A stretch of DNA of 64,000 nt from Stenotrophomonas maltophilia (GCF_013464915.1 NZ_RAVT01000024.1:37019-101018); one strand, 5' to 3'. Counted from the stretch's first letter, positions 9,586 through 19,254 are shown. A program made the numbers and translations. The notes: generated from the letters alone by a model not told the origin.

Positions 9586-9616
9586 TTGACCTCAACTGCA
9601 GTTGAGGTGTCATGCT
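9586..9616 (+). promoter_or_regulatory. SoxR operator/promoter for the MFS pump
   Basis: ACCTCAACTGCAGTTGAGGT (9589-9608) is a perfect 20-bp palindrome matching the SoxR box. It lies between a -35 TTGACC (9586-9591) and a -10-like CATGCT (9611-9616), giving the overlong 19-bp spacer typical of MerR/SoxR-activated promoters. Because the -10 covers the ATG at 9612, translation must start later, at 9663. Confidence 0.9.
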
Positions 9617-9662
9617 GCTATCTTCGCCGCCTGTTGACAAGCGCGGCCCGCAGCTGACCCGT

Positions 9663-11033
9663 ATGACCCCCACGCTCTCCCCCGCCAACGCCGGTACACC
9701 GGCCGACACTTCGATCCTGTCCGCGCGCTACCGCGCCACCACCATCGGCATGGTCGCGCTGGTCGCGCTGCACGCCTTCGAGGCCTTGGCGGTGGCGGCC
9801 GCCATGCCGACCGTGGCCGTGGCACTGGACGGCCTGCGCCTGTACGCACTGGCCTTCGGCGGTACCCTGGCCACCAGCGTGATCGGCATGACCCTGGCCG
9901 GACGCTGGGCCGATCGCCATGGGCCGGCACGGCCACTCTGGTACGGGTTGGCCTGCTTCGTGCTGGGCCTGCTGCTGGCCGGCCTTGCCACGCGCATGGG
10001 CATGCTGGTGGCGGGGCGCCTGCTGCAGGGGCTGGGTGCGGGTGCGATCTCGGTCTCGCTGTACGTGATGGTCGGCCGCAGCTACCCGGAGCACCTGCGG
10101 CCGAAGGTATTTGCCGCCTTCTCGGCCGGTTGGGTGGTGCCTTCGATGGTCGGCCCGGCGTTGAGCGGCCTGATCGTGCAGCACCTGGGCTGGCGCTGGG
10201 TGTTCCTGGCGGTGCCATTGCTGGCGGTTCCGGCGGCCCTGCTGCTGCGTCCCGCGCTGGCACGCATGCAGCCCAGTCCCGCCAGCACCACCGACGATGG
10301 ACGCGGCAAGGTGGTGCGCTGGGCCAGTGGTGCCTCGCTGGCCGCGTTGCTGCTGTACTTCGGCGGTCAGCAACAGGGCCTGCCTGCCCTGCTCTGCATC
10401 GGCGTGGCGATGCTGGCGCTGCTGTTCTGCGTACATCGACTGCTTCCGCCCGGAACACTGATCCTGCGCCGTGGCCTGCCCAGCGTGATCGCGCTGCGTG
10501 GCATCGCGGCGGCCGCCTTCTTCGCCTGCGAGGCCTACCTGCCGCTGCTGCTGCAGCGCGAACGTGGCCTTTCGCCCAGCTGGGCCGGGGCCGTACTCAG
10601 CCTCGGTGCGCTGGGCTGGTTCGCCGGCTCGTGGCTGCAGGGCCACCAGCGGCGTGGCTGGTCACGCCAGCAGCTGCTGCGCGCCGGCACGACGATGATG
10701 ACGGTCGGCATTGCCGCCACGCTGGCAGTGCTGTTCAACGTGGTTCCACTGCCGGTGTCGCTGCTCGGCTGGGCCGTGACCGGCTTCGGCATGGGCATGA
10801 TCTACGCCAGCCTGTCGGTGCTGACGCTGTCGTTGTCGGCGCCGCAGGAGCAGGGTGCCAACACCTCGGCACTGCAGCTGAGCGAGGCCCTGTCGGTGAC
10901 CACCGCGCTGGCGGTCTCCGGTGCCTTGTTCGCATTGTTCGTGGAAAGCGCCCCGCACACCGGCTACCTGCTGTGCCTGGCGATCACCTTCGGCCTTGCG
11001 GTGCTGGCCACGCTGATCGCGCGACGGGTGTAA
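9663..11033 (+). CDS. mfsA: MFS drug/paraquat efflux transporter (MfsA-like)
   Basis: A 456-residue major facilitator pump with 12-14 hydrophobic segments and the motif-A-like GRWADRHGPARPL after the second segment. Its divergent position and SoxR operator match S. maltophilia mfsA, an MFS exporter reported to give paraquat resistance under SoxR control; the name rests on that context. The ATG at 9663 was chosen because the earlier in-frame ATG at 9612 lies within the promoter -10. Redox-cycling drugs should induce it. The gene is single and ends before a SMAG repeat. Confidence 0.9.
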   Translation: MTPTLSPANAGTPADTSILSARYRATTIGMVALVALHAFEALAVAAAMPTVAVALDGLRLYALAFGGTLATSVIGMTLAGRWADRHGPARPLWYGLACFVLGLLLAGLATRMGMLVAGRLLQGLGAGAISVSLYVMVGRSYPEHLRPKVFAAFSAGWVVPSMVGPALSGLIVQHLGWRWVFLAVPLLAVPAALLLRPALARMQPSPASTTDDGRGKVVRWASGASLAALLLYFGGQQQGLPALLCIGVAMLALLFCVHRLLPPGTLILRRGLPSVIALRGIAAAAFFACEAYLPLLLQRERGLSPSWAGAVLSLGALGWFAGSWLQGHQRRGWSRQQLLRAGTTMMTVGIAATLAVLFNVVPLPVSLLGWAVTGFGMGMIYASLSVLTLSLSAPQEQGANTSALQLSEALSVTTALAVSGALFALFVESAPHTGYLLCLAITFGLAVLATLIARRV

Positions 11034-11085
11034 CGCCACCGGGCGGATCACGTCGACGCAGCGCCCGCCGGAAAGGCGCACCACG

Positions 11086-11109
11086 GTAGCGCCGGGCCAT
11101 GTCCGGCGA
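11086..11109. repeat. SMAG-type palindromic repeat
   Basis: GTAGCGCCGGGCCATG followed by TCCGGCGA forms a GTAG-headed hairpin between the convergent mfsA and lipoprotein-hydrolase genes. Confidence 0.8.
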
Positions 11110-11118
11110 GCGCAGCGG

Positions 11119-13143
11119 TCAGGGTTTCGTGCCGGCTCCCATGTCATCGATGTCCCGATGCAGGATGCGCCGCACTTCCAGCACCGCCTGCGGGGTCTCC
11201 TGCACGCTGTGGCCGGAGATGATCACCTTCTCCGAAAGTGCGCCCGGCAGGTGCGCACTCCAGTACGGCACCAGTCCGTCATCGGACTTTTCCACCGGCA
11301 GCTCCGGCTTGCGCTGGGCGATGATCGAGTGGTACTTCAGGCCCGCTTCGATCGGCAACTGCGCGGCCGCCTTCACGAACGGATCGCTGGCCTTGAGGTT
11401 GTCGATGCTGTTGGGGATCTTGGGCTTGGCCGTACCATCGACCTGCTGTTCGGCCTGCGCCAGCGCCAGGAACACGTCCTCGAACTTGCCGAGAATTGTC
11501 AGCGGCAGGCGCACCAGGCGACCGATCAGGCGACCGACCTTGTTGCCTGCGATGTCGGTACCCTGATGTGGCGCGGCGATGAAGATCGCGCGCTCCACGT
11601 TCGGTTGCGCCTTGAAATGCAGCAGCGGCCCCAGCTTGTTCTGCACCCGCTTCAGGCGCTCGCCCTTCAGGTCGTAGTTGGCCAGCAGGTCATTCCACAG
11701 CACGTCACCCGAGTCGCTGACCAGCAGGCGCGCCAGCACGCCGCCCATGCTGTGCCCGATGTAGACCATGTCCTTCGATGCACGCGTACTGCCATTGGGA
11801 TCGAAGTGCTTGAGCGTATCGTTGAACGCATTGGCGATCTCGTAGCGGTTCAGAGCGATCGGTGCATTGGTCGGGTAATAGACCTGCCAGACCTGGAACT
11901 GCTGGCGCAGCTCGGGATCGCCCATGATCTCGTTGGCCAGGTTCACCCAGGCTTCCGGGCTGCTGGCCAGGCCATGCAGCATGAAGATGATGCGGCGGTT
12001 CGGGTCCCACGGCTGCATCAGGTAGATGTGCGGTTCGCCGATGCCCTCGCTCATGCCGAACAGCGTGCGCAGAGATTGCCGGGCGAAACCGCTCTGCGCC
12101 AGCCACAGGCCGTAGGCCGCCGTGAAGTTGCCGGCCAGCGGCACCTGTTCGCCATGCAGGGTGATGCGCTCGGTGGCTTCCGGCGAATAGGCGTCCAGCT
12201 CGACCCGGCGCGTGCGCATCACGTCTTCCAGGCTGCTGCCCTCGAAGCGCAGCAGCGCAGTGACGTTGATCGAGGACATCTCGCTGAACTCAGGCACCGA
12301 GTCGTCATGGCGATGGCGGCGGCCACGGCGTGCGTCGTCCTCATCCTCCTGCGGCGCCTCGGCCTTGGGGCCATCGGGTGCGATCACCGGCGCGACCAGC
12401 TTCGGCGGGTCCATCACCATCACCAGTTCGGCGCCGAAGCCATCGCGGCGATAGGTGCTGCGCAGGCCGACGAAGCTGACCGTGCCGGCCGGCACCAGCT
12501 GCGCCGGGATGCTCTTCAGGTTCAGCTGCTGGTAGTTGGAGGCCAGCGACCAGCTGCCGACCGAAATCGGCTTCGTATAGTCCTCGCCGGCCAATGCAGA
12601 GGCACGCGCGCGCACGAACAGCACCACTGCCGCCTTCTCGGCCGCGTAGTTGTAGTAATCGCGTACCTGCGTCTGGCGGTCCTCGAAAGCACGATCAGAC
12701 GGAGACCGGCCGCTGTAGAACAGGTAGGCGTAGGCATAGCGCGCCGCCTCCAGCCAGGCATCCAGCGCCGCATCGCTCATTGGTGGATCACCGGCAGCGG
12801 TCTTCTTCGGGGTCAGCGCCAGCGCCGCCTTCACCCACAGTTCGGACAGCGCCGACAACCGCTGCTCGACATTGAGATCGTCGGTCATCAGCAGCGTGCT
12901 GCGGCAGACCAGGAAGTCCTTTTCGCACTGCGACTCGTCCAGGCCTGCCGCGCTGAGCGTCTCGCGCGCGGCCGGGCTGAGCTTGCCGGTGTTGAGCACG
13001 TCGGCACGCTTGTTGACCAGCGAATCGCTGGACTTGACCTGCTTGACGGTGACCATCGCGCAACCGCTGCTGCCCAGCAGCAGGAAGGCAGCGAACAACA
13101 CCGGCAGCAGGCGCTGCCAGCGGGACGGGAAGAATCGGGTCAT
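11119..13143 (-). CDS. Alpha/beta-hydrolase-fold lipoprotein
   Basis: A 674-residue predicted lipoprotein. The N-terminus is a short basic stretch plus hydrophobic core ending LLGSSGC, a lipobox-like signal with Cys28 as candidate lipidation site. The C-terminal half is an alpha/beta hydrolase: oxyanion segment FMLHGLASSPEAW, then nucleophile elbow GHSMGG with Ser465, then PHQGTDIAGNKVGRL and a late SDDGLVPYWSAHLPGA...ISGHSVQ with the catalytic His. The middle has an Asp/Glu- and Arg/His-rich linker. A lipase/esterase role at the envelope is likely, substrate unknown. Its ATG overlaps the stop of the upstream DUF4105 gene by one base (TAATG), implying translational coupling. Confidence 0.88.
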   Translation of the reverse strand: MTRFFPSRWQRLLPVLFAAFLLLGSSGCAMVTVKQVKSSDSLVNKRADVLNTGKLSPAARETLSAAGLDESQCEKDFLVCRSTLLMTDDLNVEQRLSALSELWVKAALALTPKKTAAGDPPMSDAALDAWLEAARYAYAYLFYSGRSPSDRAFEDRQTQVRDYYNYAAEKAAVVLFVRARASALAGEDYTKPISVGSWSLASNYQQLNLKSIPAQLVPAGTVSFVGLRSTYRRDGFGAELVMVMDPPKLVAPVIAPDGPKAEAPQEDEDDARRGRRHRHDDSVPEFSEMSSINVTALLRFEGSSLEDVMRTRRVELDAYSPEATERITLHGEQVPLAGNFTAAYGLWLAQSGFARQSLRTLFGMSEGIGEPHIYLMQPWDPNRRIIFMLHGLASSPEAWVNLANEIMGDPELRQQFQVWQVYYPTNAPIALNRYEIANAFNDTLKHFDPNGSTRASKDMVYIGHSMGGVLARLLVSDSGDVLWNDLLANYDLKGERLKRVQNKLGPLLHFKAQPNVERAIFIAAPHQGTDIAGNKVGRLIGRLVRLPLTILGKFEDVFLALAQAEQQVDGTAKPKIPNSIDNLKASDPFVKAAAQLPIEAGLKYHSIIAQRKPELPVEKSDDGLVPYWSAHLPGALSEKVIISGHSVQETPQAVLEVRRILHRDIDDMGAGTKP

Positions 13144-14183
13144 TACTGCGGGTCCTGCTCGGTGCCGGGCACGCCCTGGCGGATCACGGTGGAGAAGTGC
13201 GGGCCATCGCCCAGGTCCAGCGCACGCTGGGTGATGCGGCCCTTGTCGTGCAGCTCGGCGTACGGCACGCCCGGAGTGAGCGCGCCGACCTCCTGCGCGT
13301 ACTCGGCCAGGTAACCGGACAGCAGCAGGCGGTAGTCCAGCGGCAGGCGCGGCGCGATGTGGCGGGCCAGGTCGAAGACGATCGTGGTGCAGTTGCTGGT
13401 CAGCGTATTGTAGAAGCCCGGCTTCGCATCCAGGTCGCGCGCCTGCTCGATGTAGGCCGCGAACAGTTCCTTCAGTTGCGCGCGGTCCATGCCATGCAGC
13501 CGGTACAGGTAGACATCCTCACCGCGCGCATTGGTGCGGGTGCGGATGATGTCGGTCTCCTCCGACGCCACCAGGGTCATCTCGAACTTGCGGAAGAAGC
13601 CGCCCAGTGCCGAGAACGATTCACCGCGTTCCTTGCGGATCTCCAGCGAGAACACCACGTGGCGGCCATCCTGGAAGCCGAACGAGATCAGCGTGTGGGC
13701 GATGGCCGGGCCCATCCAGTACGACAGCACGAGGTCGGCCGAGCGCAGCTGGTCCAGGTCGTATTCGCGACGCACCCAGTGTGCGTCGTAGTCGGTCTCG
13801 GTGCGCCAGGTGAAATCACGCACGTTGTCGAACACCACGTGGCGGCCATCGAAGGACACCACGTGCAGACGCTGCGCGACGTCGTCGGCCCATACGCGGT
13901 CCTGGCGCGGGGTCAGCAGCAGCCACCACAGCACGGCCAGCGCCAGCGATGCGCCGAACATCAGGCCCAGCCTGCGTGAACCGCGGCCACGCGCGATCCG
14001 CCACGACGCCCACAGGGCAACCAGCAGCCACAGCACGGCCACGCCGATGGCCAACCCGCCCGGCCCCGGCAACTGGTACGCCAGCAGCCCGGTCACCCAC
14101 AGCGCCGCCAGCGCCATGGCACTTCCTGTCATCCAACGTCCTGCGGCGTTCACTGGCATCCTGTCGCGGTCTTGAAGCCGCAT
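13143..14183 (-). CDS. DUF4105 membrane protein
   Basis: A predicted membrane protein of 346 residues. Three hydrophobic helices lie in the first 100 residues, followed by a DUF4105 domain with the typical Cys/His-containing pieces: an FGFQDGRHVVFSLEIRKERGE segment and FYNTLTSNCTTIVFDLARHI. DUF4105 (Lnb N-terminal periplasmic) has a papain/NlpC-like cysteine-peptidase look, and TSNCTT may hold the nucleophile; this is inferred. The ATG at 14183 is used instead of the TTG at 14195; 14159 is also possible. It forms a two-gene operon with the lipoprotein hydrolase through a TAATG junction. Confidence 0.85.
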   Translation of the reverse strand: MRLQDRDRMPVNAAGRWMTGSAMALAALWVTGLLAYQLPGPGGLAIGVAVLWLLVALWASWRIARGRGSRRLGLMFGASLALAVLWWLLLTPRQDRVWADDVAQRLHVVSFDGRHVVFDNVRDFTWRTETDYDAHWVRREYDLDQLRSADLVLSYWMGPAIAHTLISFGFQDGRHVVFSLEIRKERGESFSALGGFFRKFEMTLVASEETDIIRTRTNARGEDVYLYRLHGMDRAQLKELFAAYIEQARDLDAKPGFYNTLTSNCTTIVFDLARHIAPRLPLDYRLLLSGYLAEYAQEVGALTPGVPYAELHDKGRITQRALDLGDGPHFSTVIRQGVPGTEQDPQ

Positions 14184-14289
14184 AGTTAGCCACAAGCCGG
14201 ATCAGCGTGGCATCTACGGTCCGTTCAGGCTGGCCGGCGCAGGGTCGGCAGCGGCCCTTGCGGCCGCCTTCCACCACACAGGAGCAACG

Positions 14290-14694
14290 ATGGGTATCAC
14301 GTCCGTGGCCGGTGTTCCGGTCCAACCCCGGCACCGCGCCACCTGCCACTGCGGTACGGTCGAACTGCTGCTGGACCTGCCTGATGGCATCGTCGACCCG
14401 CGCCGCTGTGACTGCTCCATGTGCCGCCGCCGTGGCGCCATCGCCGCCAGCGTCACCCGCGCGGGCCTGCAGGTGGTGCGCGGGCAGGACCACCTGCAGC
14501 TGTACCAGTTCAACACGCATGTGGCCGAGCACTACTTCTGCGGCGTGTGCGGCATCTACACCCACCACCGGCGTCGCTCCAACCCGGACCAGTACGGCTA
14601 CAACGTGGCCTGCCTGGAGGGCATCGACCCGTTCGCACTGGGCATGATCCCGGTCAACGACGGGGTCAACCACCCCGCCGACCGCACCGCCTAG
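14290..14694 (+). CDS. GFA family (glutathione-dependent formaldehyde-activating-like) protein
   Basis: A 134-residue zinc-binding protein of the GFA/CENP-V family. It shows CHCGTVEL, then CDCSMCRRRGA, then FCGVCGIYTHH, which give the expected Cys ligand sets (CxC, CxCxxC, CxxC). GFA enzymes condense formaldehyde with glutathione or are simply zinc proteins of unknown role; the true substrate cannot be told here. ACAGGAG lies 7 bases before the ATG. It is monocistronic and its stop overlaps that of a small minus-strand ORF. Confidence 0.9.
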   Translation: MGITSVAGVPVQPRHRATCHCGTVELLLDLPDGIVDPRRCDCSMCRRRGAIAASVTRAGLQVVRGQDHLQLYQFNTHVAEHYFCGVCGIYTHHRRRSNPDQYGYNVACLEGIDPFALGMIPVNDGVNHPADRTA

Positions 14695-14864
14695 TGGCGT
14701 GTGCGCCGCGGCGGTGCGGCGACCTTCTGCCAGGGCGCCATACCGCTGCGCCCGGCCCGCACCGGGCGTTTCAGCCAGGGGCGACGGGGCGCGGCCTGCG
14801 GCTCGGCCGCGACCGGGGGAGGTGAAGGCCTGCGGCCTGGCCAGAGATGGTCGAGCAGCCACAT
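14691..14864 (-). CDS. Small Pro/Arg-rich hypothetical protein
   Basis: A 57-codon frame starting at an ATG with GGAGA 7 bases upstream; it begins MWLLDHLWPGRRP and is rich in Pro, Arg and Ala with many basic residues. It lies 97 bp downstream of the RND efflux gene on the same strand and could be a last operon gene. No family is recognised. High GC makes chance frames common, so the main support is the ribosome site and position. Confidence 0.4.
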   Translation of the reverse strand: MWLLDHLWPGRRPSPPPVAAEPQAAPRRPWLKRPVRAGRSGMAPWQKVAAPPRRTRH

Positions 14865-14961
14865 GGCGGGTCTCCGTGGGGGACGGGGACGACCAACGCT
14901 AGCCCTGCATCGGCAAAGAACGGGTGATGGTGCTGCGGCAGTCGGATGACAGGCGGCCCCC

Positions 14962-17900
14962 TCAGTCCTGCGGCCGGGATCGGCCAAGGCGGCGGACCAG
15001 CACGAAGAACAGCGGCACCAACACCACTGCCAGCACCGTGCCGGAGAGCATGCCGCCAATCACGCTCATGCCGATTTCACGACGACTGACTGCACCCGCA
15101 CCGGTCGCCAGCGCCAACGGAATCACGCCGGCCACGAAGGCCAGCGACGTCATCACGATCGGCCGCAGGCGCAGGCGTGCGCCCTGCAGCGCGGCCTCCA
15201 CCGCTGAACTGCCCGCGCGATAACGGGCCTCGGCGAACTCCACGATCAGGATCGCATTCTTCGCCGACAGGCCGATGGTGGTGAGCAGGCCGACCTGGAA
15301 GTAGATGTCGTTGACGAAGCCCGCCGCGGTGGTCGCCAGCACGGTTCCAATGACGCCCAGGGGAATCACCAGTACCACCGCCACCGGCACCGTCCAGCTC
15401 TCATAGAGCGCCGCCAGGCACAGGAAGATGAAAGCAATGGAGGCGGTGTACAGCCACAACGTCTGGTTGCTGGCCAATTGTTCCTGGTAGGACAGGCCAC
15501 TCCACTGCAGGTCGAACCCGGGTTGATCGGCAACCAGCGCCTGCATGCGCTGCATCGCTTCACCCGAACTGCGCCCTTCAGCGGCACTGCCCTGGATCTG
15601 CATTGCCGGCAGACCGTTGAAGCGCTGCTGCAGCTGCGGCCCGCGCGCCCAGTGGCTGCTGGCGAAACTGGCGAACGACGCCATCTGGCCGTTGCCGCCG
15701 CGCACATACCACTGGCCGATGTCGTCGGGCACGCTGCGGTAGGGCTGGTCGCCCTGCATGTAGACACGCTTGACCCGGCCACGATCGAGGAAATCGTTGA
15801 TGTAGCTGCCGCCCCACGCTGCCGACAGCGTGGAATTGATGTCAGCCTGGGACAGCCCCAGCGCGCTGGCCTGGGCATGGTCGATGTCCAGCCGCAGCTC
15901 GGCCTTGTCGCCCAGGCCGTTCAGCCGCACCGAGGTGAGCCCATCGTCTTCGCCAGCCGCACGCACTACCTGTTCCTGCGCCGACTGCAGGGCCACGCGC
16001 CCGGCGGCGCTGGTGTCCTGCAGCCACAGTTCGAAGCCACTGGACTGGCCCAGTCCACGCACCGCCGGCGGCGCCAGCACGTTGACCCTGGCATCGGGCA
16101 ACCCACGGAAGTAGGCATTGGCACGCGTGATGATCGCCGCAGCGGTGTTGTCGCCGGTACGCTCGTCCCAGGGTTTCAGGGCGAGGAACCCCTGTCCGGC
16201 GTTCTGGCCGGTGCCGGCATTGTTGCGGCCGACCACCACGAACACCACGTCCAGGTTCTGCTTCTCGTGCTCCATGAAGTAGCGGCTGATCTGCTCGCCC
16301 AGCGCTTCGGTACGCGCCATCGGGGTGCCCTCCGGCGTGGAGAACTGGAAGGTCACCTGGCCCTGGTCTTCCACGGGCAGGAAGCCGGTGGGCATGCGCG
16401 CATACAGCGCGATCATGGCGACCACCAGCAGCAGGTAGAACGCCATCCAGCGCCGCGGCCGGGCAACGACGCCACCGAGCTTTCCCTGATAGGCCAACTG
16501 GCTGCGCTCGACACCGCGGTTGAACGCCCTGAAGAAGCGGCCCTGAGGCTTCTGCGCCGAAGATGGCTTGAGCAGGGTCGCGCACAGCGCCGGGGTCAGT
16601 GTCAGCGCGACCAGCGCCGACAGCGCCATCGCCGAAGCAATGGTGATCGAGAACTGGCGGTAGATGATGCCGGTGGAACCACCGAACAGGGCCATCGGCA
16701 GGAACACTGCGCCCAGCACCACGGTGATGCCGATCAGCGCACCGGTGATCTCGCCCATCGATTTTTCGGTGGCCTCGCGTGGCGGCAGGTGTTCGTCGTG
16801 GATGATGCGCTCCACGTTCTCCACCACCACGATCGCGTCGTCGACCAGCAGGCCGATCGCCAGCACCATCGCGAACAGGGTGAGCGTGTTGATCGTGAAT
16901 CCGGCGACCGCCAGCACGCCGAACGTGCCCAGCAGCACCACCGGCACCGTGATCGCGGGGATCAACGTGGCGCGCAGGTTCTGCAGGAACAGGAACATCA
17001 CCACGACCACCAGCACGATGGCTTCGATGAGGGTATGGATGACCCCCTCGATCGAGACCCGCACGAATGGTGTGCTGTCGCGGGGGTAGGCGACCTGCAG
17101 CCCGGGCGGGAAGGTTGGCCGCAGGCGCTCGATCTCCTCACGGACCGCGTCGGCGGTGGCCAGCGCGTTGGCTCCGGAGGCCAGCGTGACCGAGAAACCC
17201 GCCGCCGGATAGCCATTGAGATAGCTGCTGGTCTGGTAGTTCTCGGCACCGATCTCCACCCGTGCCACGTCGCCCAGGTGCACTGCAGCGCCACTGGGAA
17301 GCGTGCGCAGGATGATCGCGCGGAACTGTTCGGGCGTCTGCAGGCGCGACTGGGCAGTGACGGTGGCATTCAGGCTCTGCGTTGCGCTCGATGGCAACGC
17401 CCCCAGCTCACCGGCCGTCACCTGGGTGTTCTGGGCCTGGATGGCCGTGCGCACGTCGGCCGGCATCAGGTCGTAGGCACGCAGCTTGTGCGGATCCAGC
17501 CACACGCGCATCGCATACGCCGAGCCGAACACATTGATCTCGCCGACACCCGGAATGCGGCTGATCGGATCCTGCACGTTGCTGACCAGGAAGTCGGAAA
17601 CGTCCACCCGTTCCATGCGCCGGCTGGTGTCGTACAGCGAGACGACCATCAGCGAATCGCCCTGCGACTTCGCCACGGTCACGCCCTGCTGCTGCACTTC
17701 CTGCGGCAGCCGGTTGATGGCCTGGTTGACGCTGTTCTGCACCTGCACCTGGGCGATATCCGGATTGGCGCTCTGGTCGAAGGTGACCGTGATCCGCGCC
17801 TGGCCCGATGACGAACTGGTGGAGGAAAAGTACAGCAGGTGATCGATACCCTTGATCTGCTGTTCGATCACCTGGGTGACGCTGTCTTCCACCGTCTGCG

Positions 17901-18063
17901 CCGAGGCACCGGTGTAGTTGGCGGTGATGTTGACCTGTGGCGGCGCAATGTCCGGGTACTGTTCGACCGGCAGCTGGCTGACGGCGATCGCGCCGAAGGC
18001 CATGATGCAGATCGCCAGCACCCATGCGAACACTGGGCGATGGATGAAGAAGCGCGGCAACAT
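14962..18063 (-). CDS. smeZ: RND multidrug efflux transporter, inner-membrane pump (probable SmeZ)
   Basis: A 1,033-residue HAE1-family RND pump of AcrB/MexB type. It starts MLPRFFIHRPVFAWVLAI and has the two large periplasmic loops, twelve membrane helices, and proton-relay residues in LAIGLLVDDAIVVVENVER (Asp-Asp pair) with a Lys in GLSAKNAILIVEFAE. It follows the membrane-fusion gene by 3 bp and no outer-membrane gene follows, so it would share a separate TolC-like channel. Among known S. maltophilia pumps, only SmeABC and SmeYZ sit next to a two-component system, and SmeYZ lacks its own channel. The SmeZ name therefore rests on context; aminoglycoside export is the usual SmeYZ phenotype. 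Confidence 0.88.
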   Translation of the reverse strand: MLPRFFIHRPVFAWVLAICIMAFGAIAVSQLPVEQYPDIAPPQVNITANYTGASAQTVEDSVTQVIEQQIKGIDHLLYFSSTSSSSGQARITVTFDQSANPDIAQVQVQNSVNQAINRLPQEVQQQGVTVAKSQGDSLMVVSLYDTSRRMERVDVSDFLVSNVQDPISRIPGVGEINVFGSAYAMRVWLDPHKLRAYDLMPADVRTAIQAQNTQVTAGELGALPSSATQSLNATVTAQSRLQTPEQFRAIILRTLPSGAAVHLGDVARVEIGAENYQTSSYLNGYPAAGFSVTLASGANALATADAVREEIERLRPTFPPGLQVAYPRDSTPFVRVSIEGVIHTLIEAIVLVVVVMFLFLQNLRATLIPAITVPVVLLGTFGVLAVAGFTINTLTLFAMVLAIGLLVDDAIVVVENVERIIHDEHLPPREATEKSMGEITGALIGITVVLGAVFLPMALFGGSTGIIYRQFSITIASAMALSALVALTLTPALCATLLKPSSAQKPQGRFFRAFNRGVERSQLAYQGKLGGVVARPRRWMAFYLLLVVAMIALYARMPTGFLPVEDQGQVTFQFSTPEGTPMARTEALGEQISRYFMEHEKQNLDVVFVVVGRNNAGTGQNAGQGFLALKPWDERTGDNTAAAIITRANAYFRGLPDARVNVLAPPAVRGLGQSSGFELWLQDTSAAGRVALQSAQEQVVRAAGEDDGLTSVRLNGLGDKAELRLDIDHAQASALGLSQADINSTLSAAWGGSYINDFLDRGRVKRVYMQGDQPYRSVPDDIGQWYVRGGNGQMASFASFASSHWARGPQLQQRFNGLPAMQIQGSAAEGRSSGEAMQRMQALVADQPGFDLQWSGLSYQEQLASNQTLWLYTASIAFIFLCLAALYESWTVPVAVVLVIPLGVIGTVLATTAAGFVNDIYFQVGLLTTIGLSAKNAILIVEFAEARYRAGSSAVEAALQGARLRLRPIVMTSLAFVAGVIPLALATGAGAVSRREIGMSVIGGMLSGTVLAVVLVPLFFVLVRRLGRSRPQD

Positions 18064-18066
18064 GGC

Positions 18067-19254
18067 TCAGCCCTTCCCGGCGGCTGCCGGCGCGACTGCC
18101 GCCGCGGGCTTCACCTGCACCGCCGTGCCATCGGAGAGCCCCTGTGCGCCGGCCACGACCACCCGTTCGCCGGCAGCGATGCCATCCAGCACCAGCCACT
18201 GGTCGCCAATCGCCCGCGCGGTACGGAACAGGCGCAGCTTCGCCTTGCCCCTCTCATCCACCACCCACACCTGCGCCTCACCCTTCGGGCTGCGGTCCAC
18301 CGCGGACTGCGGCACCAGCAGGGCCCGCTGCTGCGTGCCCTGCCCCACCTGCGCCCGCACATACATTCCCGGCAGCAGCTGCCCGGCGGGATTGGGAAAC
18401 CGTGCGCGCAGGGTGATGCTGCCGGTTTCCTGCTGCACGTCGATATCGGCAAATTCCAAGGTGCCGGGCAACGGATACTCACTGCCATCGGACAGCCGCA
18501 GCCGCACCGCAGCGGTGGTGGCCTGCACGCCTCCGTCGGCGATCGCGCGGCGCAGGGCCAGGTACTCGTTGCTGGACTGGGTGATGTCCACGTTCATCGG
18601 GTCGACCTGCTGGATCCGCGCCAGCGGGTTGGCCTGGCCCGAGGTAACCAGCGCACCCGGTGTGAACAGCGCACGACCGATTCGCCCGGCAATCGGCGCG
18701 GTCACCGTGGCGAAACCAAGCCGCGTGCGCGCGGTATCCAGGCTCGCCTGTGCCGCCTGCACCGCGGCTGCGGCCTGCTGGCCGCTGGCAATGGCGTCGT
18801 CCACGTCCTGGCGCGCGGCCAGCTGCTCACCGCCCAGCGCGTGCATCCGCTGCGCGCGCAGGCGTGCGGTCACTGCCGCCGCTTCGGCGGTCTTCAGGTT
18901 GGCCTGTGCCTGGTTCACTGCCGCCTGGTACAGGGCCGGCTCGATCTGGAACAAGGGCTGCCCGGCACGCACCGATTCGCCCTCTTCGAACAGGCGTTTC
19001 ACCAGCACGCCATCCACCTGCGGGCGCACATCCGACTCCTGCGATGCGATGGTCCGCCCCGGCAGCTCCTGTTCCATCGCCAACGGCTTCTCCTGCAGGG
19101 TCAGCACTTCCACCTCGTGAAGCCTGCCCGCCGGCTTGGGCGCATCCTTGCCACAGGCCGACAGCAGGCCGAGCAGAACGAGTGCAAACAGCGCCGGCCG
19201 GCGCGTCCTCAGTGGTCGGGCGTGGCGGGGCAATGGGGTATGCAGGAGGTTCAT
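18067..19254 (-). CDS. smeY: RND periplasmic adaptor (membrane fusion) lipoprotein (probable SmeY)
   Basis: A 395-residue HlyD/AcrA-type adaptor bridging the RND pump and an outer-membrane channel. The signal peptide ends LLGLLSACGK with lipidated Cys. Then come a biotinyl-lipoyl half (SDVRPQVDGVLVKRLFEEGESVRAGQPLFQIEP spread), a helical hairpin rich in Ala/Gln, and beta-barrel segments. The ATG at 19254 is chosen because the signal peptide starts there; the frame is open to 19353 through the promoter. It is divergent from the response regulator with about 156 bp between starts, which should contain regulator binding sites. Confidence 0.88.
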   Translation of the reverse strand: MNLLHTPLPRHARPLRTRRPALFALVLLGLLSACGKDAPKPAGRLHEVEVLTLQEKPLAMEQELPGRTIASQESDVRPQVDGVLVKRLFEEGESVRAGQPLFQIEPALYQAAVNQAQANLKTAEAAAVTARLRAQRMHALGGEQLAARQDVDDAIASGQQAAAAVQAAQASLDTARTRLGFATVTAPIAGRIGRALFTPGALVTSGQANPLARIQQVDPMNVDITQSSNEYLALRRAIADGGVQATTAAVRLRLSDGSEYPLPGTLEFADIDVQQETGSITLRARFPNPAGQLLPGMYVRAQVGQGTQQRALLVPQSAVDRSPKGEAQVWVVDERGKAKLRLFRTARAIGDQWLVLDGIAAGERVVVAGAQGLSDGTAVQVKPAAAVAPAAAGKG

